From: Cypionkella sp.
GTDB taxonomy: Bacteria; Pseudomonadota; Alphaproteobacteria; Rhodobacterales; Rhodobacteraceae
NCBI GenBank assembly: GCA_023255415.1
Contig: JALRIN010000019.1
Location: 1 to 51,550 of the forward strand
Direction: 5' to 3'
Length of the DNA: 51,550 nt
Shown here: piece after piece, positions 41,829 to 50,501 of the stretch
How the letters are laid out: each line of letters opens with the position of its first letter
Position numbering within the stretch: position 1 is the first letter of the stretch
Notes under the pieces: generated by a model
Database searches by the model: none
The model's input: the letters and a program-made list of their open reading frames with translations, nothing else
Told to the model about the DNA's origin: nothing
Program-made: the position numbers and the translations under genes

Positions 41829-43167
41829 GCTTTGGCGCCACAGTTCTTTCAGACTGGCGCTTGGGGTAACCTTGTTCAGTTTGGCCACCCTGATGCTGGC
41901 CAGCGGGATCGGCTATGGTCTGTTGCACGCGCAGCTGACGGCGCGCCAAGATGCCCGTGTGACCGAGATTTTTGCGGCCTTGCAGCAGACCAGCCTGCAA
42001 GGCGATGAGGTCGATCTGATCGAGGCGATCACCACCCGCATCAATGCAAGCCCTGATCATGCCACGCTTTACCAGCTGCGCGATGCCAGCGGCAAAATTC
42101 TTGCTGGCAATATTGCAGCGGCGGCCCTGGCTGCGGGCTGGTCCACCCTGCCTGCTGCGCAGCTTGGCATCGTCACGGATTATCCCTACCGAATGTTTAT
42201 GGGCCGGGCAGGGGGCTATGATCTGACTGTGGGCCTGAGCAACGCTGATCTGGATGATCTGCAAGAGCTCGTCTTGAATGCCTTTGGCTGGGCCGCGCTG
42301 ATTGCGCTGCTCGCCACTTTTTCGCTGGGGGCCTATCTTGCCATGCGGGTGCAGCGGCAGTTGTCGCAGGCCGAAGCCGCGATGGCGCGGGTGGCGCAGG
42401 GCGATCTGACCGCGCGTCTGCCGGTGACAGGGCGGGGCGACGATCTGGACAAAATCTCGATTGCGATCAACGCCAGCCTTGCGCGGCTTGCCAGCCTGGT
42501 CGAGGCGATGCGCCAAGTCAGCGCCGATGTCGCCCACGAGCTGCGCACGCCCTTGAACCGGCTGCGCATCCGCATTGAAACCGCCGCCGAAAAGGCCGCT
42601 GCGGGGACGGCGGTGGAGGATGATCTTGCCGCAGCGCTGTGCGAAAGCGAGACGATCAATCAGACTTTCTCGGCCCTGCTGCGCATCGCGCAGATCGAAG
42701 GCGGCGCGCGGCGCGACCATTTTGCGCCGGTCGATCTGGCAGCGGTGATGACCAATCTGGCAGAGATCTATACCGAGGTCGCAGCCGACGCAGGCCTGGA
42801 TCTGCACTGTCAGACCGGGGGGCCTGCGATGATTTGTGGCGACAAAGACTTGCTGACGCAGGCCTTTGCAAATCTGATCGAAAACGCCATCCGGCATTGC
42901 CCAGCGGGCAGCCAGATATTTTGCCGTGTCACCAGCACCCAAGGCCGGGTGATGGCCAGCGTCGCAGATACCGGCCCCGGCATTCCAGAACCCGAGCGCG
43001 AGCTGGTTCTGCGCAGGCTTTACCGGCTGGAGAAAAGCCGCACCACGCAGGGCTCGGGTCTTGGCCTGTCATTGGTCAAAGCCGTGGCCGATCTGCACAG
43101 CGCGACGCTTGAACTCGAGGATGGCGCGCCGGGCTTGGTGGTGCGGTTGACCTTGACCCAGATCTAG
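41815..43167 (+). CDS. Sensor histidine kinase
   Basis: A 450-residue membrane kinase partner of the adjacent regulator. It has one helix at residues ~13-36, a periplasmic sensor of about 110 residues, a second helix at ~157-180 and a HAMP segment (AEAAMARVAQGDLTARLPV). The phospho-acceptor His is in SADVAHELRTPLNRLRIRIE, followed by the ATP-binding boxes N (ANLIENAIRHC), G1 (VADTGPGIPE) and G2 (GSGLGLSLVKAV). The sensor has no recognisable ligand domain. Its gene overlaps the regulator's 3' end. Confidence 0.93.
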   Translation: MRPAELWRHSSFRLALGVTLFSLATLMLASGIGYGLLHAQLTARQDARVTEIFAALQQTSLQGDEVDLIEAITTRINASPDHATLYQLRDASGKILAGNIAAAALAAGWSTLPAAQLGIVTDYPYRMFMGRAGGYDLTVGLSNADLDDLQELVLNAFGWAALIALLATFSLGAYLAMRVQRQLSQAEAAMARVAQGDLTARLPVTGRGDDLDKISIAINASLARLASLVEAMRQVSADVAHELRTPLNRLRIRIETAAEKAAAGTAVEDDLAAALCESETINQTFSALLRIAQIEGGARRDHFAPVDLAAVMTNLAEIYTEVAADAGLDLHCQTGGPAMICGDKDLLTQAFANLIENAIRHCPAGSQIFCRVTSTQGRVMASVADTGPGIPEPERELVLRRLYRLEKSRTTQGSGLGLSLVKAVADLHSATLELEDGAPGLVVRLTLTQI

Positions 43168-43172
43168 CGGCA

Positions 43173-43790
43173 TCACAGATCGCGTGGAAACCAGCGCGCG
43201 GGCAGGTGCAAAACCACCAGCGCCACCTCGTAGATCTGCCCCAACACTGGATAGATCCTGCCGCGCAGCACAGGCCCGCAGGCCCGCACCAGCGCCGCTG
43301 CACAAACCGCCACGGCGGCGGCACCGATCATATCCAGCGGGAAATGCACCCCCAGATAGATCCGCGCCCAAGCCACGCCAAGCCCCAATGCCAAAAATCC
43401 CGTCGCCCAAAGCCTGTGCCCGCTGATCAGCAAGGAAGCCGCCAGCGCAAACAGTAAGGTGCCGTGATCGCTGGGAAAAGACGCATCTGCCGCATGCGGG
43501 ATCCACAGTTGCCCCAGCCCGATCGCGAAAGGCCGGGGGTGATCATAGATCTGTGTGATGCCAACCGCGAGGCTTAGCCCCAGCAAGCCGGACGCGGTGG
43601 CGTCCAGCAGGGCAAAGCGCACCGGCCTGCCGCCCCGCACCCAGCCCAAGATCAGCACAAGGCCGACCAATGTCACCGCGCTTTGCGCCAAGGCTTTGGC
43701 AAGACCCAGCGCCATGGCGTCAGGTGTCAGGCCCGCCGTCATCAAAAGAAAGCTGGCCTGATTCCAGGCTTCAAGGGCTGTGGGCGACAT
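43173..43790 (-). CDS. PAP2-family phosphatase, undecaprenyl-diphosphatase-like
   Basis: A 205-residue membrane phosphatase with motifs QIYDHPRPFAIG, ASFPSDHGTLLFA and ARIYLGVHFPLDMIGA. The SDHG form of the second motif and the compact size resemble BcrC, which recycles undecaprenyl diphosphate. ATG 43790 fits the family start (MSPTALEAWNQASF); an upstream in-frame ATG at 43811 is less likely. It is convergent with the kinase gene and divergent from the ABC transporter; two TTACA-N4-TGTAA sites lie in the shared promoter region. Confidence 0.87.
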   Translation of the reverse strand: MSPTALEAWNQASFLLMTAGLTPDAMALGLAKALAQSAVTLVGLVLILGWVRGGRPVRFALLDATASGLLGLSLAVGITQIYDHPRPFAIGLGQLWIPHAADASFPSDHGTLLFALAASLLISGHRLWATGFLALGLGVAWARIYLGVHFPLDMIGAAAVAVCAAALVRACGPVLRGRIYPVLGQIYEVALVVLHLPARWFPRDL

Positions 43791-43853
43791 TGGGCCTCCT
43801 GTTGCGGTCAAAGCCGTAGGCTTCAGCTAGGCGCATCGCCTCAGGCCCGCAAA

Positions 43854-43867
43854 TTACAAATCTGTAA
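43854..43867. promoter_or_regulatory. TTACA-N4-TGTAA site, copy 2
   Basis: TTACA-AATC-TGTAA is a perfect inverted repeat 64 bases upstream of the PAP2 (BcrC-like) start codon, in the divergent promoter region shared with the ABC transporter operon. Confidence 0.65.
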
Positions 43868-43899
43868 GCAGCCTCACCGCCAAGGGTCAAATCACGCGG

Positions 43900-43913
43900 T
43901 TACAGCATTGTAA
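43900..43913. promoter_or_regulatory. TTACA-N4-TGTAA site, copy 3
   Basis: TTACA-GCAT-TGTAA is a perfect inverted repeat 46 bases from copy 2 and 81 bases before the ABC ATPase start. The spacing is between four and five helical turns, which would allow two dimers on nearly the same face. Confidence 0.65.
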
Positions 43914-43993
43914 GGCCGCCGAAAGGCGCTTGCGGTTTGGCGGCGTCACAAGCGGGGCAAGCTGACAACTTTCCCCAAGCAAAGGACACCGCA

Positions 43994-44743
43994 ATGCCGG
44001 ACCCTATGATCACGATCGACAGATTAACCCAAGTCTTAGAGGGCTTTACCGCACTTGACGCGCTAAGCATGACCATCGAGGCGGGCGAGGTTTTTGGCTT
44101 TCTGGGCCATAATGGCGCGGGCAAAACCACCACACTTCAGATGCTGACAACGCTTGCGCGCCCCAGCTCTGGCAGCGCCAGCATTGCCGGGCATGATATT
44201 TGCGCCGATCCTTTGGCGGTGCGGCGCTCGATTGGCTATGTGCCTGAAAACGTGCGGCTTTACGATGCGATGACCGCCGCCGAAAACCTGTTGTTCTTTG
44301 CACGGCTGTCAGGCGTTGACAGGCCAAAGGCCCGTGTCGCCGAGGTGCTGGAACTGCTGGATTGTACCGCACTTGCCGGCGCGCGGGTGGCCGGGTTTTC
44401 CAAAGGCATGCGCCAGCGTATCGGGCTTGCGCAAGCGATTTTGCACCAGCCAAAGGTGCTGTTTCTGGACGAGCCCAGCTCTGGCCTTGACCCGATGGGC
44501 ATCAAAATGCTGCGCGATGTGATCACGCGGCTGAACCGCGATTTCGGCATGACGATCTTTATGAACACCCATTTGATTTCTGAAATTGCCAAGACCTGCA
44601 CCAGCATCGCGGTGCTGAGCCATGGCAAATTGGTCTACCACGACCGGATCGAAGCCGTAACCGCGCGCTATGGCGATGAGGCTGCGCTTGAAGCGCTTTA
44701 CCTATCGCTGACGCCACTGGGCCGTCTGGCACAGGTGGCCTGA
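43994..44743 (+). CDS. ABC transporter ATP-binding protein (NosF/ABC-2 type)
   Basis: A 249-residue ATPase subunit. Walker A is GHNGAGKTTTLQ, the signature is FSKGMRQRIGLAQ, Walker B is VLFLDEPSSGLDP and the H-loop is MNTHLISEI. FSKGMRQR and the layout match ATPases that pair with ABC-2 permeases such as NosFY. ATG 43994 follows AAAGGA; the in-frame extension to 43937 crosses the promoter region. The stop overlaps the next start (TGATG), so the operon is translationally coupled. Confidence 0.92.
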   Translation: MPDPMITIDRLTQVLEGFTALDALSMTIEAGEVFGFLGHNGAGKTTTLQMLTTLARPSSGSASIAGHDICADPLAVRRSIGYVPENVRLYDAMTAAENLLFFARLSGVDRPKARVAEVLELLDCTALAGARVAGFSKGMRQRIGLAQAILHQPKVLFLDEPSSGLDPMGIKMLRDVITRLNRDFGMTIFMNTHLISEIAKTCTSIAVLSHGKLVYHDRIEAVTARYGDEAALEALYLSLTPLGRLAQVA

Positions 44744-45684
44744 TGTCAGATTTTTCCCCCAGTTGGCTGATCGCCAGCCAGTCGGCGCGATTTGTGCTGC
44801 GCGAGCGCACCGTGGCTTTGCTGGCTATACTGTTTGTTGTTCTGGTGCTGATCTCGGCCTGGCTGGGTTGGCAGGCCACATCGACGGTCAATCAAATTTA
44901 TCTGCAGGCGGCGGCGTTTTTGGCAGCGGCAGGGCAGCCGGTGCCGACCAATCCGGTGCTCGAAATCTCGCCACTGGCGCTGATGCGCAATATGTCGGTC
45001 TATGTGGCGCTGATCGGCGCGCTTGCGGCGATTGTGATTGGCAATCGGCTGGTCAGCATCGACCGCAAGGCAGGAGTGCTGCCGCTGATCGGCATCCGCC
45101 CGCTGCACCGAAGTGCCTATGCCGATGGCAAGATTGCCGCACTGTTGGGCTTGGTGCTGGGCTTGGTTGCAGTGGCGGCGCTGATGGCGGTGACGACGTT
45201 TCTTTTGCTGCCAGCGCTGCGCCTGACGGGTGGGCAATGGCTGCAATTGGCCGGTTTCATGGCGATCAGCGCGCTTTACATGGCCTGTTTTGGGTTGATC
45301 GGGCTGGCTGCGGCGGCTTGGGCAAAATCTGAAACCGTGGGTCTGTTGCTGCCGGTGACGCTGTGGCTGACGGCAAGCTTCATCCTGCCGCAACTGACCG
45401 CAAACCTGAATCCAACGGCGGCCATCAACCCGATTTCAGCACTTGCGGCACCGCCTGACACCGGGTTTTTCCACCTGAGCAGCGCGCTGCTGGGGCCGCT
45501 GTCTGTGGCCGATGCCTATAAATTCGCCTCGGCCAATCTGCTGGATTACCTGCCGCAGGGCCTATCCTCGCCCTCGCTGATCTCGCCGGTGGCCAGCCTT
45601 ATTTTGCTGACACTGGCCGCAGGCGGTCTGGCCTGGCGCGCCCTGACGCGCATGGCAATGACGCAAGGAGAGTTTGATGTCTAA
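44743..45684 (+). CDS. ABC-2 permease subunit 1
   Basis: A 313-residue membrane protein with about six helices, the first at residues ~22-42. It carries LIGIRPLHRSAYADGKIAALLGLVLG (in blocks VLPLIGIRPLHRSAY and GKIAALLGLVLGLV), the coupling-helix region typical of NosY-like permeases, and a large periplasmic loop after the first helix. Its start overlaps the ATPase stop by one base and its end overlaps the next permease gene by eight bases. Substrate unknown. Confidence 0.82.
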   Translation: MSDFSPSWLIASQSARFVLRERTVALLAILFVVLVLISAWLGWQATSTVNQIYLQAAAFLAAAGQPVPTNPVLEISPLALMRNMSVYVALIGALAAIVIGNRLVSIDRKAGVLPLIGIRPLHRSAYADGKIAALLGLVLGLVAVAALMAVTTFLLLPALRLTGGQWLQLAGFMAISALYMACFGLIGLAAAAWAKSETVGLLLPVTLWLTASFILPQLTANLNPTAAINPISALAAPPDTGFFHLSSALLGPLSVADAYKFASANLLDYLPQGLSSPSLISPVASLILLTLAAGGLAWRALTRMAMTQGEFDV

Positions 45685-46657
45685 CCTGACCCCCATTGGC
45701 ATTATCGCGGCGAAAGATATGCGCGACGCGCTGCAAGATCGTTTTATCCTGATTGTGACGGGCTTTCTGGGCCTTGCCGCCGCGGTGGCCTTGGTTACTG
45801 GCGCCATCGCCCTGCGAGGCGATCTTGCCACCTATGCGGCCGCAAAGGCCACGCTGCTGTCGATTGGCAAATCTGTCGATGCAATCAAAGCGCCCGAGTT
45901 CTATCCCCTGCGGCTGCTGCGTGGCGCGATTGAGCAGATCGAGATCATCGGGGCCGCCATTGCCATTCTGATCGGCTATCGGGCAGCGGCAAGCGAGCGG
46001 GGGCGGCAAACGCTGGCGCTGATCCTGACGCGGCCCTTGCGCAACTGGCAGTTTGTGGCGGGCAAGATGCTGGCGGGCCTTGCGGTGCTGGCGGTGGGTC
46101 TGGCCGGAGTGCTGGCCGGGCTTGCGCTTTTGCTGCATTTGACCTCGGGCGTGGGGCTGGGCGGCGATGATCTTTTGCGCATCGGCCTGGTTTGGGCGGT
46201 GGCGCTGATCTACACCGCTTGCTTTTTCCTGCTGGGGTTTGTGCTGACCCTGCATATGCGCCAGCCCTCACATGCGCTTTTGGCGGGGTTTGCGGTCTGG
46301 CTTTTGCTGGTGCTGATTGCACCGCAAATCGGCGACACCCTTGATCCTGACAATCAGGTTGCGGGCGGTGTCTTTGCTCAGCTGCATATCGCCAAGCCCG
46401 ATCAAACCGAAATCATGAAGCGCTTTGCCAGCTTTGAAAGCCTGCGTAATGGCATCGAAGCGGGGTCTGTCACCAAGCATTTTGAACGCTTCAGCTTCGC
46501 CATTCTTGGCATCAAGCCGATTTATACCGGCATGGCGATAGCCCCCATCCTGACCGAGATGTTTGCGAATCTGGTCTGGATCCTTTTGACCGCGCTGGGG
46601 CTGGTAAGCCTTGCCCTAGCGCTTCCCCTAAACCCCAACCGGCTTGCAAAAGCCTGA
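45677..46657 (+). CDS. ABC-2 permease subunit 2
   Basis: A 326-residue NosY-like membrane protein. It starts SNLTPIGIIAAKDMRDALQDRFI, the IAxKDxRDxLQxRxx signature of ABC-2 permeases of this class, and contains SERGRQTLALILTRPLRNWQFVAGKM. Five to six helices are visible, with a periplasmic loop of about 100 residues near the end. ATG 45677 is preferred over the overlapping TTG. Together with subunit 1 it forms a heteromeric membrane channel. Confidence 0.82.
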   Translation: MSNLTPIGIIAAKDMRDALQDRFILIVTGFLGLAAAVALVTGAIALRGDLATYAAAKATLLSIGKSVDAIKAPEFYPLRLLRGAIEQIEIIGAAIAILIGYRAAASERGRQTLALILTRPLRNWQFVAGKMLAGLAVLAVGLAGVLAGLALLLHLTSGVGLGGDDLLRIGLVWAVALIYTACFFLLGFVLTLHMRQPSHALLAGFAVWLLLVLIAPQIGDTLDPDNQVAGGVFAQLHIAKPDQTEIMKRFASFESLRNGIEAGSVTKHFERFSFAILGIKPIYTGMAIAPILTEMFANLVWILLTALGLVSLALALPLNPNRLAKA

Positions 46658-46677
46658 CATTTCAAAGGAAATCTCAA

Positions 46678-47310
46678 ATGTCGCTTAAGAATACCCTCTC
46701 GACCCTTGCGCTTGCATCGCTGCTTGGCCTGACGCTGGCAAGCCCGGGCCTGTCACAAACCGCCACCGACAGCGATGGCGACGGCGTGCCCGATAGTGCC
46801 GAGGTGCTGCTTGGCACCGATCCGATGATTGCCGATACCGATGGCGACGGGCAAAACGATCTTATCGATGCCGATCCGACCTTTCTGGCAAATCCCATCG
46901 ATACCACAGGCGCGCCCGCGCCCTTTGCGATCAAAGATGCCTTGGTCGAAAACAACTTTGATTACGCCGCCAATAAGATCGCCAGCGACCATCTAGAGCT
47001 TTTGGTCACCAATACTGGTGCTACGCCGCTTGCGGGGTTTTCAATCTATTATGCGATCAAGGACGGCGACAGCGGCAAGGTAGAGGCAAGCTTTCGCAGA
47101 TTGGACGGCTTTACGCTGCCCGCCGGCGGCGAGGCGCGCATCCATTTTGACGATGCTGCCATTGCCGGTCATTTCCGCGCCAATCCCAACTCGATCTACA
47201 CCAGCAGCACTGCCGCCAAGACCTTTTCTGTGATGCTGAAAGCAGAAGGCTTCGCGCCCGCAAGCGTCGAGATTGCTAAAGACAAAGGCGGGGCAGAAGC
47301 CGTCGATTGA
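46678..47310 (+). CDS. Secreted protein with thrombospondin type 3-like calcium repeats
   Basis: A 210-residue exported protein, the last gene of the ABC operon. Residues 1-26 form a signal peptide (LSTLALASLLGLTLASPGLS). Two calcium-binding loops follow, DSDGDGVPDSAE and DTDGDGQNDLIDADP. The remainder (residues ~75-205) looks like a beta-sandwich (HLELLVTNTGATPLAGFSIYYAI, GFTLPAGGEARIHFDD, KTFSVMLKAEG). I know no family for that part. It may be the transporter's cargo, an accessory factor or a surface protein; the operon position is the only hint. Confidence 0.75.
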   Translation: MSLKNTLSTLALASLLGLTLASPGLSQTATDSDGDGVPDSAEVLLGTDPMIADTDGDGQNDLIDADPTFLANPIDTTGAPAPFAIKDALVENNFDYAANKIASDHLELLVTNTGATPLAGFSIYYAIKDGDSGKVEASFRRLDGFTLPAGGEARIHFDDAAIAGHFRANPNSIYTSSTAAKTFSVMLKAEGFAPASVEIAKDKGGAEAVD

Positions 47311-47331
47311 CCGGCATTTTCCAATATATAT

Positions 47332-47362
47332 GCGGGCGGCCTTTGTCAGGCCGCCCGCTTTT
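47332..47362 (+). terminator. Rho-independent terminator of the ABC operon
   Basis: GCGGGCGGCC-TTTGTCA-GGCCGCCCGC is a perfect 10-bp stem followed by TTTT, 21 bases after the stop codon of the secreted-protein gene. Confidence 0.9.
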
Positions 47363-47632
47363 CCCGTCAGGATTGCTGGCGCAGAACGCCTGTGCCGCTT
47401 GGTGATCTGCCCGCAAGCCCTTGGCGCAAGATTGATCAAACCAGTGTCAAATCTATGTGCCATATCGGGCGGTATATGCCGCCGGCAGGGGGCGTTTTGC
47501 CGCGCAGATCTTCGGCGCAGATGACGCGATGGCAGCGGATGTTTCGCGGGTATTTTGCGGCGACTTTAACACTTTGGCAAACACTTGAACCGATCTTAGA
47601 GCCAAGTGCCCTTAGTGATTCGGAGGTTGGCC

Positions 47633-49669
47633 ATGTCGGTGAAGATAAAGATTTTTGGTGTCTTTGCAGTATCTTTGCTCATGGCTTGGGGCGCGCTCGC
47701 GCTTGTGGCCACCGGACTTTTTTCGCAAAATGCCAAGCTTGAAAGCGATGCAAATCAGACAATTTCGGTGGCAGAGGGGTATTTGCCGCTGGTGATCCAT
47801 ATTTTAGAGATCAAAACCGATGTGATTCAGGTGCAGCAATGGTTGACCGATATTTCGGCGACCAGAGGCGCCCCCGGTTTTGACGACGGCTATGACGAGG
47901 CTGCAGGCTATGCTGATCGCTTTAACGCCGATGTAAAGGCTGCGCGCAAACTTGCCGCAGGTCTGCGCCTGCCCAAGGTGATGACGGCCTTGGATCAGCT
48001 GGAAAAAGCCTTTCCTGCCTATTATGAAGGCGGGCGCGAAATGGCGCAGGCCTATATCGCGAGCGGGCCTGAAGGGGGAAATCTGCAGATGGGCGTCTTT
48101 GACGGCGTTGCCCAAGTGATGGGCGAGGCCACCGAGACTCTTGTGAAGACGGTTGAGGCGGCCGCATCGGCCACACTTTCAGATCTGACCGCCAGTGCTT
48201 CCGAGGCGGTGGACAGCAACACGGCTTTGATCAACAGAATGGGCTTTTTTGCCTTGGCTGCGCTGATGGTGACGGCTGTTGGGCTGACCTATCTGTTCCG
48301 CGACCTCTCGGGCAGCTTCAAAAGCCTTGATGCCGATATCGCCACTGTTATGGCCGGCGATGCCGAGGTTATGCTGCAGCTGGATGTAGAGCGCCGCGAT
48401 GAATTTGGACCGATCGCAAAGGCGCTTGCTGCCTTCCGCACCAGCCTTGTTGCGGGGCGCAAACAACAGGCTGCAATCCGCGCCGCAGCCGCCCAAGAAG
48501 AGGCCCTGCGCCGCGAGGCCGAAGATCTGCGCTTTGAACAGGCCCAGGCAGAAGCCCGCCGGGCTGCAACAGAAAAGGCCGATGCCGAAGCTGTGCGGCT
48601 GCGCGAACGCAAAACCGCCGCCGAAATTGCCGAGGTCGTCGCCGCCTGTGCCAAGGGCGATTTTTCGCACCGTCTCAGGACAGATGATAAGGAAGGCGTT
48701 TTTGCCGATCTCTGTCAGGGCATGAACCGGATTGGCGAGGTAACAAACGAAGGGTTGGGCGCAGTTCGCAACGCTTTGAATCACCTTGCAAAAGGCGATC
48801 TGACCTACCGGCTTCCGGAACATTTTCGCGGCGTTTTCGGCGAAATTGCTACAACCATGAACCAGACTGCGGTTAATCTTACCAGAACCCTCCTTGATCT
48901 GTCGGTCTCTGCCACTGCAGTGGATACGTCCTCACGCGAGATTTCTGGTGCCACTGAAAATCTTGCGCAGCGCTCTCAACAAAATGCGGTGATGCTGGAA
49001 CACACCGCCTCGGCCTTGGAGCAGATGACGTCTACGATCAAATCTTCCGCCACCTCGGCAGAGACTGCCCGCACCGCCGTCGAGGAAATTTCCGTAAAGG
49101 CGACCGCTGGGCAAGCGATTGTTAATCGTGCCGTTGCCGCCATTGACGAAATTCAGTCCTCTTCGGACGGTATCACTAAGATTTTGCAACTGATGGGGGA
49201 AATTTCGTTCCAAACCAACTTGTTGGCCCTGAATGCTGCGGTAGAGGCCGCGCGTGCAGGCGAGGCTGGTCGCGGCTTTGCTGTGGTGGCCTCGGAAGTT
49301 CGGGCTTTGGCACAGCGGTCGTCAGAAGCCGCCCATGAAATCGCCGAGTTGATCGAGACTTCTGGCAGCAACGTCAAACATGGCGTTGAATTGGTGCATG
49401 ATTCTGGCCGCGCATTGCAAGATATCGTCGCCAGTGTCGCCGATGTATCGACCAAAATCACCGAGATTGTGAATGCGTCGCGCGATACCGCCCATAGCAT
49501 TGGTGAAATTTCAACCGCCACCAACGAAATTGACCGCACAACCCAGCGAAATACCGCCGTGTTTCAAGAAACAAGCGCCGCTGTGCGATCGCTTCAAGCC
49601 GAAGCCACAAGCCTTGCCAAGGCCGTTGGCGCTTTCCGGCTTGATGCAAGATCCAACATTGCGGCCTGA
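47633..49669 (+). CDS. Methyl-accepting chemotaxis protein
   Basis: A 678-residue chemoreceptor. One helix at residues ~5-29, a periplasmic four-helix-bundle-like sensor of about 170 residues, a second helix at ~202-222, a HAMP domain, a coiled region rich in Ala, Glu and Gln (REAEDLRFEQAQAEARRAAT), a second HAMP-like segment (LTYRLPEHFRGVFGEIATTM) and the signalling tip GEISFQTNLLALNAAVEAAR with AGEAGRGFAVVASEVRALAQ. It has no C-terminal pentapeptide for CheR/CheB docking. ATG 47633 follows CGGAGG. Ligand unknown; no other chemotaxis genes are in the window. Confidence 0.93.
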   Translation: MSVKIKIFGVFAVSLLMAWGALALVATGLFSQNAKLESDANQTISVAEGYLPLVIHILEIKTDVIQVQQWLTDISATRGAPGFDDGYDEAAGYADRFNADVKAARKLAAGLRLPKVMTALDQLEKAFPAYYEGGREMAQAYIASGPEGGNLQMGVFDGVAQVMGEATETLVKTVEAAASATLSDLTASASEAVDSNTALINRMGFFALAALMVTAVGLTYLFRDLSGSFKSLDADIATVMAGDAEVMLQLDVERRDEFGPIAKALAAFRTSLVAGRKQQAAIRAAAAQEEALRREAEDLRFEQAQAEARRAATEKADAEAVRLRERKTAAEIAEVVAACAKGDFSHRLRTDDKEGVFADLCQGMNRIGEVTNEGLGAVRNALNHLAKGDLTYRLPEHFRGVFGEIATTMNQTAVNLTRTLLDLSVSATAVDTSSREISGATENLAQRSQQNAVMLEHTASALEQMTSTIKSSATSAETARTAVEEISVKATAGQAIVNRAVAAIDEIQSSSDGITKILQLMGEISFQTNLLALNAAVEAARAGEAGRGFAVVASEVRALAQRSSEAAHEIAELIETSGSNVKHGVELVHDSGRALQDIVASVADVSTKITEIVNASRDTAHSIGEISTATNEIDRTTQRNTAVFQETSAAVRSLQAEATSLAKAVGAFRLDARSNIAA

Positions 49670-49763
49670 ACTTTCTTTTAGACCTGCAGCAGCGTTGCGC
49701 GATTATCCGCTTGCTCAAAGCTGATTGCGCCGATCGTCAAGCTGAAGGGGCACGATCTGCCAA

Positions 49764-49795
49764 CAGCCCCTGTCGCTTGGCGCGATCAGGGGCTG
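49764..49795. repeat. 9-bp inverted repeat between the chemoreceptor and IalB genes
   Basis: CAGCCCCTG (49764-49772) pairs perfectly with CAGGGGCTG (49787-49795) across a 14-base loop. It lies in the gap between two convergent genes and has no T-tract. It may be a bidirectional transcription barrier. Confidence 0.45.
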
Positions 49796-49848
49796 CAAGT
49801 CAGAGAAAAGCCGTTGCCCAGGATGCAGGACTTTCGAGGTGTTTGCAG

Positions 49849-50340
49849 TTAATGCGCGATGCTGTCGTAGGCTTCGGTGAAGCCTATGAGAGGGATCTCG
49901 ACATTTGCGCTTTGCTCTGGCTTTGGATAAAACGCCAAACTCAGGCCAAGCCCTTGCTTTAACTGACCAAGCTGTTCATCGGTCAGGATCGCACCGGCAT
50001 AGCATCCATTCGCATCGCAGCGATTGATCGCTAGGCTTGCAAAAGCCTCGTCGGCAATTGTTAACGCCAAGCCGTTGGGCAGATAAAACCCCAGCGGCGC
50101 CACAATGTCGAGATATGGTGGCTGGCCGGCCTCAATCGGAATGCGAAGCGTGACATTAAATAATACCTGGCCCGTCTCTTTTATCGAGACTGAGTGGTTC
50201 ATGCTGCATTGGGGCGAAGTGCTGCGCCCCAATGACAGGCAACTGGTGGCCCATTGACTGGCCTGCTGCTCGCTGTTTGCTGCTGTCGCAATAAAAGTGG
50301 CTGCTGCAAGAGCAGCCACTTTTACCAGATTTCGCAGCAT
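49849..50340 (-). CDS. Invasion-associated locus B (IalB) family protein
   Basis: A 163-residue exported protein. A signal peptide (MLRNLVKVAALAAATFIATA) is followed by the family's Cys-rich layout: W-ATSC, SPQC, VSIKETGQVLFNVTLRIP, APLGFYLPNGLAL, INRCDANGCYAGAILT and LAFYPKPE. IalB proteins are small outer-envelope or periplasmic proteins found across Alphaproteobacteria; in Bartonella one is linked to erythrocyte entry, but that role is not expected in a free-living relative. The autotransporter gene upstream on the same strand is separated by about 75 bases. Confidence 0.85.
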   Translation of the reverse strand: MLRNLVKVAALAAATFIATAANSEQQASQWATSCLSLGRSTSPQCSMNHSVSIKETGQVLFNVTLRIPIEAGQPPYLDIVAPLGFYLPNGLALTIADEAFASLAINRCDANGCYAGAILTDEQLGQLKQGLGLSLAFYPKPEQSANVEIPLIGFTEAYDSIAH

Positions 50341-50501
50341 CACCACTGAACCATGACCCCAAAGGCAGCGCCTTTTGACAAAGATCCGTTACGTTCAGCG
50401 CCAGAAAGGTTCAGCTATGCATTGGATTGTTCACCCAATGGCACATTAAAGCCAACATTCGCAAACCTTGTAATATCCCCAGCTTTTGGCACCGAGACAT
50501 T

